Part shown: positions 22,680-34,139 of the stretch, piece after piece
Numbering within the stretch: the first letter of the stretch is position 1
Layout: every line of letters begins with the position of its first letter
Assembly: GCA_946902985.2 (NCBI GenBank)
Contig: OX336388.2
Span: 372,855,387-372,919,386, forward strand
DNA length: 64,000 bases
From: Meconema thalassinum
Taxonomy: Eukaryota > Arthropoda > Insecta > Orthoptera > Tettigoniidae
Reading direction: 5' to 3'
The notes under the pieces: model-generated
Seen by the model: only the letters and a program-made list of their open reading frames with translations
What the model was told of the DNA's origin: nothing
The model's database searches: none
Translations under genes and position numbers: made by a program

Positions 22680-24125
22680 TTATTATTATTATTGAATATC
22701 CAGAAAACAATACAGGAACCCTATTTTACCAGAGGTACATTAGGGTTATAGATTAAAAACAAAGCAAATACAAATATTACTGACATAGTTTACAAAAAAT
22801 TTTGTTGATGAATGTGAGAAATTGTCCTAAACAGCACTGCCTCTTGAAAATATGGTACAGCGGTTTTGAAAGTTCCAGGTTAGCCTACAGCTATAAAGGT
22901 GGCATTGTAAATTGTATCTTTCCTTTTCAAAAACAGGACACTCAAATACAAGGTGACACACCGATTGAGGCAATCCACATAAACATGAATAGTCGTCTGT
23001 TGCTAATTTAAAACGTTCAAAATAAGACTTGAATTTTCCATGACCAGTTAAAAATTGTGTGAGGACAAAGTTTGGCACTAATAATTTTGATAACAGTCGA
23101 TTTTGTACTTCCGGGAAGAATATTTCTCTTGTTACAGACCCTTTCAGGCTACATGTCCATGCGATATTCCATTCGTTTAATATGCATTTCCTTATCTGGC
23201 TTTTAACGTAACATATAGGAGACTTACTATATGTTATTTCAAGATGTGTCGTAGCCGCTGATTTTGCTAATTGGTCTGCTCTTTCATTACCAGCCAATCC
23301 AGTGTGTCCCCTTATCCACGATGTGCATATATGTGAGCACTCCTGGGCTGTTGCCCTGATATAGACAGCTATTGGGTTAGAATTATATTTGTCATTTATA
23401 GAATGCAATGCGGATTGTGAATCACTGAAAATCCTCACTCTTTTATTGTTAGCTTTAACCCATTCTATTGCACACTTTAAGGCCCAAAGTTCTGCCTGGA
23501 AAATTGAACAACTGGGAGAGAGCTTATACTGAGCTGAAAATATTTCAGTATCATTCTCATAAACGACAAAGGCACAGCCAACACTGTCATTTCCATCAAA
23601 GCTTGGTGTACGGGAGCCATCAGTATAGATGAAACAGTCATGGGCGCTGAAACAATTTTTATGCAGAAGTTTATAGAATTCACTAGGATGAGAAGATTCC
23701 AAGAAATGGCACTTTTGCTCCACGATAATGTCGAAAATCGGCATAGGAGATGTTCTATTCATCTTCAGTAATGTCAGCTCAGCTTTCCCTATTCCTGTTA
23801 AAAATAGTGGTTCTATTCCAGCAATTACAAGTGCTGCATCTGTAGATGTAGTGCGGTATGCTCGAGAAATTCTTAGAGCGAAACCTCTTTGGATTTGTAA
23901 TAACTTAACCCGAGCCCATTTCTTTTCTAGGGTTGTACAGAAAGCGGACACGCAGTACAGAATCAAAGGCACAAAAGCTGTATAATATATTATTCGTAAA
24001 ACATCGGAGTTCAGACCCCAAGAAGGTCTACAAGCAATCGCAAGACCTTGTAAAAGCTTGCTTGATTTCAATTTTAATCTATTTAAGTGTGCTCTACAGT
24101 TGCTGTATTCATGATCTTGCTTCGA
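22680..24125 (-). mobile_element. R1-like LINE, 5'-truncated
   Basis: The 3' end carries a (AAT)n tail at about 22676-22694 read on the minus strand. The rest is a single long frame covering the end of the RT domain, RNase H and the C-terminal zinc region. The truncated start lies near 24110-24130, where similarity to LINE protein stops. Truncation of 5' ends is normal for target-primed reverse transcription. Confidence 0.82.
22827..24113 (-). pseudogene. R1-like LINE polyprotein end with RNase H domain
   Basis: The frame is open for about 420 codons without a break and extends a little upstream of the first likely start, as expected for an N-terminally truncated polyprotein. RNase H motifs occur in order: TDGSR (residue 151 counted from 24071), FQAELWALK (E194), FSDSQSAL (D217) and GNERADQLAK (D266). 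All four catalytic acidic residues are present. A C-x-C...H...C finger lies at residues 363-378 (CLCG...HLVFEC). Upstream residues 1-110 match the connection region after RT. RNase H removes the RNA template during integration. EN and RT core are absent. Confidence 0.85.
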
Positions 24126-24129
24126 GCGA

Positions 24130-24655
24130 TTTCCATCTTTTCTAGCATCTCAAGAAATTTCTATCCTCTGGTCAGCTTTTTCACTCTGATAAAGAGCTGA
24201 AGATAAATGGCACACAGTGGTTCCATTCCCAGGAGTTCGGCTGTGAGCTGTTTGATCACCCACCATACCAAGGGCGTAAAACACAGAGAGGGGGCGTTGC
24301 CCCTCTTCCCTCATTCCCTCAAATTTTAGGTGCAAGACAAAAAATTTAAGTACCCTTAAAAAATAAAAGTAAGATAAGCCAAAACTATTCTATAAATGAT
24401 TTGATACCAAGTTAGGCGGAAAATCGAAAAAGTCACCTTACCTTGCTTAGTCGTAATTTCTTTATTCTACTGAAGAAACAGTCGTTTTTTTTTACCCCTC
24501 CCCCGTTTCCCGCCAAGGCGCTGTTGAGCTTTGTCCTCTAACCACGACAATTCAAAAAGGTCAATTTTCGTATTAATAATTCTGAGCGCTGGCTTAAAAC
24601 TGAGGTAAGTCGGCGTTCGGGTCTTTTGCTAGACGTTGACATAAAATGTTTTATG
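24130..24655. other. No recognisable feature
   Basis: About 500 bp between the LINE and the next SINE, without a supported gene or repeat end. Confidence 0.45.
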
Positions 24656-24671
24656 TTCAAATTCTGATTGT

Positions 24672-25195
24672 TGGTTGGTTGGTTGGTTCCTTAGTTTAGG
24701 GGCTGCGACAACGCGGTCATGTAGCCCCGTGTACTTTGGGTGTGTGTAGAATCTGTCTGATAACCGGTGTTAATTGTGATGACTGTATTAGTGTGTGTAT
24801 CTGTTTTTTAATTCAAGTAGAGACTGCAACTTTGAATTTTCAAATAGTTCCTACTTTTGCCGCCAAACGCCACCGTCAAAGACTACTAGGCCTAGTTCAG
24901 AACTAGCTACTAGACGCCACCGCAGTCGGCTCTTGGCAACGAACGTAGCAACCTAAGAGCGTTGTTTACATCCTTAACCTATCCAATTTAGTTTCACACA
25001 GGTGTAATTAGTGGAAAGATCTTTAACATGCCATAAATCTATGACATGGGACCGCCGGCTTTACTTCCCCTCCGAAGGAAGGCATACTGAGGGATTTTTA
25101 ACGCTCTTAAAAAATCCGACGGCTTCGGCCGGGTTTGAACCCGCTATCTTGGGCATAGAAGCTCAGCATGCTACCAACTACGCCACCGAAGCCGC
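24672..25195 (-). mobile_element. SINE B1, full-length reference copy
   Basis: An exact 12-bp duplication AATTCTGATTGT flanks it (24660-24671 and 25196-25207). On the minus strand the head is GGCTTCGGTGGCGTAGTTGG (A-box) with GGGTTCAAACCCGG (B-box) about 35 bp further. The core holds GGATTTTTTAAGAGCGTT and CATGTCATAGATTTATGGCA, and the tail ends in CTAAACTAAGGAACCAACC plus more CCAA units. Length is 524 bp. It carries no coding frame. Confidence 0.93.
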
Positions 25196-25232
25196 AATTC
25201 TGATTGTATTTTGCATTTTAATTAGAAATGAA

Positions 25233-25622
25233 GCTTACCACGGTGGGTGAGTGGTTAACGTGTCGGTCTACTAACCCCAAGCTTGCAGGGTCGTTCCTGG
25301 CCGTGGTAAGTGACTATTGAAAGGCGGCAAAAATTACGACACCATGCCATACGATGTTAGCATGTCAAAGAACCCATTTGAATTTCGGTAGGCCGTGTTC
25401 ATAATGGCAAAATTAATCTCGGGAGCTTCCGCCAACACAAAGTTCATCATTTCTCTACTAGAAAGCGCTATAGTGTTCAAGGAGCTTAGATATCTAACCT
25501 CCTTGACATTCATAGTGATTCAAGGAACAACGAAATTCGACATGCAAGTTACCCTCTGGATGTCAAATAACAAAGCTTGCACCCAGCACCCGAGGCCATA
25601 CGATATTATTATTATTATTATT
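25233..25622 (+). mobile_element. SINE A, full-length reference copy
   Basis: An exact 12-bp duplication ATTAGAAATGAA flanks it (25221-25232 and 25623-25634). The head is GGTGGGTGAGTGGTTAACG, an A-box-like element, with GCAGGGTCGTTCCTGGCC as a degenerate B-box. The body contains CATGTCAAAGAACCCATTTG and TAGAAAGCGCTATAGTG, and the tail is CATACGATATTATTATT. Length 390 bp. Other copies: 31659-31985, 47530-48277, 49729-50813. Confidence 0.93.
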
Positions 25623-25634
25623 ATTAGAAATGAA

Positions 25635-27392
25635 TAAAATCATTTTTGTGTCTTCTTAATAGCCTATAGCGTTAGGACTACATTAATGTGTTATTTCAAG
25701 TAAAAAAAAGTAGGCCCCTGCACCGTACAGCCATGATATTGCTCCCTGCGATTTACTTCCTTTCTTGCACCAGCATTTTCACACCGACGAAGAGTCGAAG
25801 GCGAATGCCATAGGCTACGCTAGTTCCTTTCCGATGCGGCAAACTTCTACGTCACAGAAATATGAAAGTGTATCTCACGATATGACAGCTGTCACAATTC
25901 TGGTGGTGATTATGTCGAAACGTAGCTCAAACATTGCTCTATGTGGTTCCAATGAAGTTTTTCATGTAACTCTGTTTCCTTTTTGTTTAAAACATAGGAA
26001 ATCCTAATTTCTGGATGGGCCTCGTATCTTTCCAAGTAGTCTCCTATCTTTTAAGCAAATTGCTCACTAATATATGGGTAGAATGGGTTTTATATATCTC
26101 CAAATTAAACTCCCAACTTCCAAGTAAATTCCTAATTTTCGCACACATTCAAGCTTTTAAATCGAGGTACAACTGTAATATCTAGATCTAGAAGGTCTAA
26201 TTTGATGGGCCTAATATGCTCCATCACAGAGCAACGTATACACAAAATAGTCGAAATAACTGGAACATCAGTTCACATACCCAGCCTGAAGGACGTACCT
26301 CTACCTTCAGGGACAAGCATTAGTTATGTATTTGCCCAACAGCGTAGTTGTGCACGCTAGGGCACATCGGCGACTATAATAAGGAGTCGTATCTTCAAAC
26401 ATACAATGTTAAAAACTCGGCACTGACAGCATCCATCACATTTGTGATTTTCTTCCGGGACTTTTAACACTTCCTCGACGCAAATGCTGGAGCAGATGAT
26501 CTCGCTGTTCCGCCTCTTAAAACAACATTAACTAACACCTACCATATAATAGTAATTTAAGTCACCACCGAAATATATGTAATCAGACAGATTCAATCCA
26601 CACCCAAATACGGGGCTGATGAACAAATCCAAGAGAAGTAGCAACAACAACAACACTATCCCAGAGAGGAGGCAATGCTCTACCTGCTCTGACCAGGCGG
26701 GATATGAACTAAATACCAAAAATAAACAAGGAGAGGACTTGTTATGTAACAATATTGTTCAGAAGACTTGTGCTTACATACTCCTGCACATAATATGCTG
26801 AACACCTGCTCAAAGTTTCTAGATGTATCTGCTCGTAACCTACACACATGTTCTTATTTGTAGTAATATTACGGGGACTCCAAAAGTTACCTTCAGAACA
26901 TTTGGAGCCAGAGTTCAATTTATTTTAGAAATAACAACAAGCAGATCACAGCAATAATGCCAATAAATGTGAACAGATATAAACATATCAAAAACCTATT
27001 CATTCACTGCGTTAGTTCAACTGGATAGTCCGAAGAAGCTATAGGCTCCGTGCATATACTGTGCTGCTGTAAGCGGACGTTCCGAGAGAGTCGTGTGAGC
27101 ATTTATTCATTATTGTATACAGTAATGATATCAAAACGGTATGCGTTTCTCGTTTCCTGATATCCGTGATCAGTCTCAATCCTGGATGAACGATTCACTT
27201 GACAATATTGTATCGATTAAAATATGTCCTACCTGAGTATGATGACTTTGAAGACCGGTCCAGGAAGACCCTTGATGATAGCGGAGGCGTTGAGGTGGCA
27301 TCTTCCCTGAAGAACCACCCCATTCACCTGTAACATGAAATAGAAAATCATTGTAATAATAATAATAATAATAATTATAACAATAATAATAA
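25635..27392. other. Unassigned stretch
   Basis: Over 1.7 kb with no supported gene. A block at about 27040-27105 (CTGTAAGCGGACGTTCCGAG) recurs inverted at 63365-63425 and so belongs to a dispersed repeat. A (TAA)n run sits at 27354-27394, just before the next transposon. Confidence 0.45.
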
Positions 27393-27394
27393 TA

Positions 27395-28778
27395 CAATGA
27401 AGAAAATGGAAATTGCAACACCATGAAGACATTGGCCATTTGCGTTGATTTTCAAGATATGGAACGATGCCGTGTAGGTATGTAAACGATCAAAGTTTCA
27501 GACCCATTGGATTGTTGCTACAGGTCTCCCCATGTGATTGGTCGCGGAGGAATCAATTCCAGTATACGGACTCTGGTGTAGCGTAGTTGACTTGCAGTCT
27601 GTGCAGTGAAGTGTTCACCGTCATACATGCCTCGACGACAGAGAAGAGCACGCTATCAAAAACTGTCGCCGTTTGAGAGGGCTCGGATAATTGGGCTGTG
27701 TGAGGCTGGATTATTGCTAAGGACTGTCGCTGCACGTGTTGGCCGACAGGCATCTACGGTAAAACGTGTATGGCAGCAGTGGTCAAATGAAGGTACCCAC
27801 ACTCGTAGACCTGGCACAGGTCCAGCGCGACAGACAACTGTGAGAGAGGATCGCCACATCATTCGGATGGCCCGGATGGAACCCCATGCAACAGCAGCGC
27901 AAATTAGAGCAGCTGTGGCACCCCACGTTACACAGTTGGTAATCGCCTGCGTGCAGCTGGCTTACGATCCCGTGTCCCTGCAGAAGGTGTTCCATTGACC
28001 CCACAACAGCGACGTGTAAGGCTGACCTGGTGTCGAGAACGATCGACGTGGGTCGACGAATGGCATAGGGTCGTCTTTAGTGATGAATCGCGTTTCTGTC
28101 TTGCCCGCAGCGATCGCCGGAATCGTGTGCGCCGACGTACCGGGGAGAGGGGCCGCCCAGACCTTATTGTCGAGAGGCACACAGGGCCAACACCAAGCAT
28201 TAGGGTCTGGGGAGCTATTGGCTTTAATGTGAAATCACAATTAGTGCTTGTTGAGGGCACTATGACTGCTCGACAGTACGTTGATAGGGTACTCAATCCA
28301 GTCGTTGTCCCTATGATGGCGAACATTGCTAATGGGATGTTTCAGCAGGACAATGGCCGGGTTCACACTGCACGCATCTCCAGAGAAGCTCTCCACGACA
28401 TCACAACCTTAGAATGGCCCGCCAGATCCCCGGACCTCAGTCCTATTGACCATGTGTGGGACATGATGGGTCGACAACTGGCCAACCGTCCTCAGCCACC
28501 CACAACTCTGGAACAACTGACCCGTGCAGTGCAGCAAGCATGGACCACAAATCCTCAGGAAGCGATCCAGGGCCTTATTGACTCCATGCCTCGACAAATT
28601 CATCAATGTATTGCAGCTCGTGGTGGGCACATCCTGTATTGATTGTTGTCCAAACTTGCGGTCAGAGGGACCTGAAAGTGTAATCATCGAATCACAACCG
28701 AACACTCGTCCTGCATGTTCAATTGCAGCATTGTAGCACCACTCCTTCTGGGTGTTGCAATTTCCATTTTCATCAGTG
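27395..28778 (+). mobile_element. Tc1-like DNA transposon, second family
   Basis: Termini CAATGAAGAAAATGGAAATT at 27395 and, inverted, CACTGATGAAAATGGAAATT ending 28778 form TIRs of about 28 bp with two mismatches. TA target dinucleotides lie at 27393-27394 and 28779-28780. The element is 1384 bp, complete at both ends, and holds one transposase broken by a frameshift. It is inserted in or beside a (TAA)n microsatellite. Its TIRs differ from those of the element at 17523-18918. Confidence 0.93.
27627..28642 (+). pseudogene. Tc1-like transposase with one frameshift
   Basis: ATG 27627 (context ATACATGCC) starts a frame with N-terminal helix-turn-helix (LCEAGLLLRTVAARVG; ASTVKRVWQQW). Near 27935-27945 the frame shifts by one; the continuation NRLRAAGLRSRVPAEG is readable in the frame of 27995-28642. 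The core has FSDESRFCL (first D) and FQQDNGRVHTA (second D). The third acid is in PIDHVWD, an aspartate where Tc1 usually has glutamate, only 32 residues after the second D. It ends RGGHILY. The total length, about 338 codons across the shift, is normal. Confidence 0.9.
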
Positions 28779-29004
28779 TAATAATACGGTAGCGTGACGT
28801 AATGGATGGACAATGTTACAAATGAAGAGGCCTTGAAAAGAGTGGGTTAGAAAAGAAGTTTGTGGAAATCAATTGTTAAAAGAAGAATTTCATTTTCTAA
28901 ACACACATTGCACCATTGTAGGAATTTCTGGTGCACTCACTGTAATTCATCCTCACTGATATTTCGGATCAGTGCACTTATTTCGTTCTCGAGAGTCTCC
29001 AGAG
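28779..29004. other. No recognisable feature
   Basis: Short unassigned interval. Confidence 0.4.
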
Positions 29005-29232
29005 TACGCGGATTGCGTGACGGCGGAATGGCTTCGCTACACGTCTTCCAGCCGTATGGCCAGTGTTCGAATCTCGGTGGCAGAGGGATGGAATTTTCCC
29101 CTGTAAAATCCCATGGCGTCAGGATGGGTATCTGGCCTTAAATCTCAGCCAACACACAAATTAGTCCGGTTGGCTCCGGTGACCTCAAACAAAATGGGAT
29201 AAGCCGCAGGCAATTACTATTTTAATAATAGC
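29005..29232 (+). mobile_element. tRNA-headed SINE, family H
   Basis: The head has GACGGCGGAATGGCTTCGC and a B-box-like CAGTGTTCGAATCTCGG. The body reads GTAAAATCCCATGGCGTCAG, and the end GGGATAAGCCGCAGGCAATT is followed by AT-rich sequence with TAATAATAA. It is a single copy in this window, so the family is inferred from the box layout. Confidence 0.6.
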
Positions 29233-29415
29233 CTAATAATAATTAAAATAGAATAGCTTCAGCTGTCATGGCGTTTATCTTTTGAGTTGGAGCCATTCAG
29301 GTGATAGGCCTTTAGCCTACTTTTCAATTTCATCGTTTTGTTTAGCACTGCCATCTGGCAGCGAAAACCAGAACTCTACTGGGCGGTTTTTGGCTGAGAT
29401 TTAATTAATTTTGTC

Positions 29416-29417
<2 letters not shown>

Positions 29418-29492
<75 letters not shown>

Positions 29493-29524
29493 CATACTAC
29501 TATTACTGCTACTACTAATAATAA
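29418..29524. repeat. (TAA)n microsatellite
   Basis: An almost perfect run of about 24 TAA units from 29418 to 29492, then imperfect triplets to 29524. Confidence 0.97.
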
Positions 29525-30003
29525 TGCCAGGTTCCTCGTTATTTTAAGCTTGTGCATAGTTTGATTCACGCTGGGTTGCCGAAATTTTGCCATGTAGTGG
29601 CCTTCGGGACATCAGTAAATCTACTAAGAAATAGTTCAAAATTTGAAAAATATATAGTTGAGTTGTTGGCTGGAGATTTTTCTGTTTAGTTCGGCAGTTG
29701 TTGTGCATGTTTATTCAAATAAAACAATTAAATGCTATTCGACTTGTCAGTACAAAGTTATTTCTTTCCTTCACAAATATCCGAGTACCGTACATGTTTC
29801 GAACTTTAATCGTGTTTTTCTTGAGCTTACTACACTATATTTTACCATTTCAGCATATTGAAATGTTTTTCTCTTCTTCACCTAAGATGTTCGATATTCC
29901 TCTTGTTTTGTCGATGATCAGCATAGCTGTAGCCAACATGAACTGTGATCACTTCATGTAGTTCCATTTTATAGGCTGCATGTAATAAAGTTATACAAAT
30001 TTT
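29525..30003. other. No recognisable feature
   Basis: AT-rich sequence with two overlapping short ORFs (29658-29961) lacking any domain. Confidence 0.45.
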
Positions 30004-31357
30004 TAGCCTACTTTTCACATTTTGCAAAAATGAGGAAAAAGTAGACTTATGAGATCGGGCAAATGTCTGTCTGTCTGTCTGTCTGTCCTTCTGTCTGTCT
30101 GTCTGGCTGTGTGTGTGTCTCCCCCCCACCCCCTATCAACTCCTAAACCGCTGGAGCAATCGAAACAAAATTTGGTAGGAGTAAATGTCTACACCCGAAT
30201 ATCTCACGGCCATATTTGAAAATGATGTCAGTGCTACCAACTGCTAAAAAATCGCAATTGAAATTTGAGCTCCATGTTGGATATCTTGGAAGGTATGAAT
30301 GGGAGCTATTTCAAAATTGGCACACGTATAGATAATAATATTGCAGTTTAATTTCCAGGAGGCCATACATGGCAGTGTTGCCAAAGTGATTATAAGCCTG
30401 CTGATTGGTCCAATTTTTAAATGCATATAACTTCTACACTATCAATTGGAATTCAACCAAATTTCGTATGTTGTATGTGTACATAACCAAATACGACTGA
30501 GCGTATTCTTGAGACCCATCAGGGCTGCCAACTGTTAATAAATGCTCCTAATTTATTTCATCCAAATACCAATATATCAGAAAGTATGCAAGCCGACAGC
30601 TTTAAACTATGCACACGTATAATACCTGACATTCTATATTAATTTGGACTAACTTATATACGTCAGTGCTACCAACATGATTCTAAGCCTGCTGACAGGT
30701 CCAACTTTAAATACATGTAACTTCCATACTATCATTTGGATTTCAACCAAATTTCGTATGTGCTATGTGTACCATAACAGATATGACTATGCGTATTCTT
30801 AAGAGCAACCAGGGCTGCCAACTCTTAATATGTGCTGTCCCTATTTTTGTTACCCTAATATCAATTTACAGTATCAGAAAGTATGCTAGCCAATAGCTCT
30901 AAACTTTGCACACGTATAGTACCTGGCATTCTAGATGAAATTTGAGTAACTAATATACGTCAGTGCTGCCAACATGATTCTAAGCCTGCTGATAGGTCCA
31001 ATTTTAAAATGCATGTAACTTCTATACTATCTAATGGATTTCATTCAAAATTGGCACAACAATAGATCATATTATTTCAGATTATTTCTGACCAATACAT
31101 GCATGACATTGTTGCCAACATGATTTTACGTGCGCTGTTAGATCCAATGGAACTAAGAATATATTCAGTCATCAGGTCTGCCAACTGCAGTGCTCTATTA
31201 GGCAACATTATGCAAGGTATAAAGTATTTCGAACTAATTAGAAATTTTGATATTAGCAACTTAATTTCGTCATTATTCTAGATAGGTTCATATACTGTAG
31301 AATAATCATTGGCATGAAAAGTAGGCTCTTCAGTTCGTCACGGAACTTCTTGTTCAA
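30004..31357 (+). mobile_element. Helentron-like non-autonomous element, copy 1
   Basis: The 5' end is TAGCCTACTTTTCAC and the same motif appears inverted near the other end (GAAAAGTAGGCT, 31316-31327). It is followed by a small hairpin AGTTC-GTCACG-GAACT and TCTTGT at about 31331-31355. Directly inside the 5' end, CCTACTTTTC and GAAAAAGTAG can pair (30007-30045), and a (GTCT)n run lies at 30064-30110. The inside has about 292-296 bp tandem units: GCCTGCTGATTGG near 30394, GCCTGCTGACAGG near 30688, GCCTGCTGATAGG near 30986. Subterminal inverted repeats, terminal hairpin, microsatellite and tandem units together are the layout described for Helentron-associated elements (HINE/DINE-like). No protein is present. 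Confidence 0.7.
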
Positions 31358-31658
31358 TGTTGATACATTTTCTAATTTAAAATAAAAGTGCAGTGGGCTT
31401 ACCGGATATCGTTAATTCGTTTTTGTTATAATTGTATATATTCAAAATTTGATGATTTTGGAGTCGAATTGAGTTACGATTGAGCAGGAGCCTGTTACGA
31501 CGTGCTTCCAAACTGCACTGCCTATAACTGTACACTGTGAGTGGTCAAAATAGATCAAAATAGCATTGTGGTAAAAAAAAAGAAAGAAGATTGTGCGGGC
31601 GAACTGATTGAGTTACGGGTAGGATTTTTAAATACGCATCTCGGCATTTGTGTGGAGT
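31358..31658. other. No recognisable feature
   Basis: Unassigned 300 bp. Confidence 0.4.
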
Positions 31659-31985
31659 AATAATAATAATAATAATAATATCGTATGGCCTCGGCTGCCG
31701 GGTACAAGCTTTGTTATTTGACACCCAGAGGGTAGCTTGCATGTCGAATTTCCTTGTTCCTTGAAGCACTATGAAAGTCAAGGAGGTTAGATATCTAAGC
31801 TCCTTGAACACTGAAGCGCTTTCTAGTAGAGAAATGAGGAACTTTGTGTCGGCGAAACTCCCGAGATTAATTTTGCCTTAATGAACACGGCCTACTAAAT
31901 TCAAATGGGTTCTTTGACCTGCCAACATCGTATGACATGTGTGTCGTAATTTTTGCCACCTTTCAAAAATCACTTACCAGGGCCA
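31659..31985 (-). mobile_element. SINE A body lacking its head, fused to a LINE
   Basis: On the minus strand the SINE A body and (TAA)n tail are present from about 31985 down to 31659, but the part before CTCCTGGCCCTGGTAAGTG is missing. At that point the sequence passes straight into LINE coding sequence in the same orientation. The break is inside the tRNA-like head, so it is not simply a 3' end that the SINE shares with the LINE. Confidence 0.75.
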
Positions 31986-34136
31986 GGAGTGTTCTCCACT
32001 TATCAAAACCAAACTGCATATGGATATCTGAGGAAAAGCTCTGAGTGATAGAGATGAGATATTGTAGGTGCACTTTAGTTGATGCATACAGTTTAATGCC
32101 ATCCATGTAAAGAAGATGGTTCATCTTGTACGCTTCACCATGATTACCCTTAATACTAAATCCGTAGTTGCTACTGTTCTGGATTTGCGAGAGAGGATTC
32201 AAAGCCAGACAAAACCAGAGTGGGCTTAGCGAGTCTCCTTGGAAAATTCCTCGGCGAATCGGTATTAATGAAGATGTTAAACGAGTGCCACCCACTGTAA
32301 GTTGGAGGAAGTTCACTATAATAGCGTTGACCTTGTAAATCTCCAAGCTCTGTATAAGCCATGAATGGGGCACGGAATCGAAAGCTTTTTGGTAATCAAT
32401 AAAGCAGGCATAAAGGTTTCGTGATCTACGAGAGGCTTGCTCTAATGCCACGGCATCAATAGCTGTTCCTTACATCCTTGAGAATTCCTTCTGCAACCTT
32501 TTTGCTCCTCTGCGAGAATGGCGTTTTCCTCACAATGCGCACGAATTAGTTTTGCAATAATGGATGTAATGATCTTATACAAGTTTGGCAAGCAGGTGAT
32601 GGGGCGATATTTAGATGGGTTTGTGATTTTAGAGTCCTTTGGCTTGGCATGATTTTCCAGAAAACATTGTATGTGGATAGCCAGTAAACGGTGGGTACAC
32701 GTGAGTCTTTTATAGTAGTAGTTATGGATCCGGTCAATTCAAGGTGCTTTCCAATTCTGTAGGCTGCTGATGACCTGGCGTAGTTCCTCAACATCAACGT
32801 TTGTATGTGCCATTTGATTTATTCGTCCCGTAGCATTCTCTATTTCCTTAAACCACAGAGCTTCATTGTTGTGTTCTTCCGGCCTAGACCATATTGATGA
32901 CCAGTAGTCGGTAACACTCTCCGCACTGGGTCCTTCTGGAGAATCATTGAGGTGTCTTTTTCAGGTCTTCATAGAACTTTCTCTCATTTCTCTTGTAGTC
33001 ATTGTTCTGTTTCTTCTATTCGGTAGTGTTCTGGTATCTCTTAAGACGCTTAGAGAGGGCTGCAAGTTTTTGTTTATAAGTATCAAGTACTTCTGTTGTC
33101 ACAGCGTCCTAGGGGACCTGGAATTCTTGTTGTGAAGAGTCCATCATGATCCTTCGTATGCGGTTGTTCAGACGTCTACTTCTCACTCCATTCTTATACA
33201 CCTACTGTGGCAGTCTGTTCACATTCTGGCGTAGGTTTTCAATGCGTTGTTTCAAACGTTTTGCCCATGGCGGATCGCTGGGTTTTCTAGTAGCAGACTG
33301 TTGGTTTGGAGGGCGTGGCCTACCCCCATTAATTCGTACTGCAGCTAGTGCTGCACAATTGATAGCAGTATGAACCTCCATGAAAGATTTATGCTCTTCT
33401 AAATAGTTAGGAAGTACGGGTTCGTTCAGTTCTTTCAGCACCATGGCAAACTTGCGGGAAGACTGCTGCCTCGGAAGTATTGGACGTTGGGTAGGGTCAG
33501 CACCTGCATATTCAAGCAGAGCTGAATTAAATTCGTCTTGGATCTTGGAATGATGGTTTGTTTCCCCATTCTGAAGTTCATTTACGTGAGTTGATTCATT
33601 CATGGAGACCTCATTATCAGTATTTATTTGGTTAGTTTCACCACTTGCAGCTGAGGGATATAGTTCATGAGATATCTCCTGTCTGATTCGATCCAGAACA
33701 GAGTCGGGAACTAAATGGTTCTTTACAATTGCTCTTCTTTGATCTGCGACTCGTTGCTCAGTGATGTGAAACAGAGGATACTGCTGCTTGAAAGTCGCAT
33801 GCAGTGCTTGGCGGTAGTTTGTCATATCTGTTTCAAGACGAGTTATTCGATAATATGCCCGCATGATAGATTCAGTCATATGGGTTTCCCATTTCATGAG
33901 TTTTCTGGGCTTAACTGCGAGAGTGGTTGTATTTATTACAAAGGCACTGCGGCAGGTGCGGTGCGAGACTCGAGAATTTGTGTACCGCCAATATCGTCTT
34001 GAGCTGCTGGAGCTTCTTCGGGTCTACTGGTGGGTGGACAGCAGCTTGTCATCCCACTGCCACCGGTTTGCGTATTGTCACCTCTAGCGGTGGTTCTAGA
34101 GGTAACCTGCCGTATCACAGGCAGTGACATTTCTTA
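31975..34136 (-). pseudogene. R2-like LINE polyprotein relic
   Basis: Broken frames on the minus strand read in order. 34130-33936 and 33897-33202 form an N-terminal region (rich in charged and glutamine residues, no named motif). 33140-32460 contains an RT lead-in (WSSIWSRPEEHN, RPITCLPNLYKI, ILAEEQKGCRR). 32451-31963 is the RT core with YACFIDYQKAFDSVPHSWL (first catalytic Asp), RRGIFQGDSLSPLWF, and MNHLLYMDGIKLYA. The last is the active-site box: families of this kind have YMDD, here YMDG, so the site is damaged. The RPITCLP and QGDSLSPLWF wording is characteristic of R2-related and NeSL-like LINEs. Several frameshifts and at least one stop occur. The 3' part is replaced by SINE A. Confidence 0.75.
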
Positions 34137-34139
34137 AAG

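Noticed and set aside
25141..25195. Possible tRNA gene on the minus strand
   Set aside because: A and B boxes are present but the cloverleaf is incomplete and the unit continues for 500 bp with a target duplication; it is the head of a SINE.
30064..30120. CRISPR-like short repeats
   Set aside because: The repeats are a simple GTCT microsatellite without spacers, in eukaryotic DNA.
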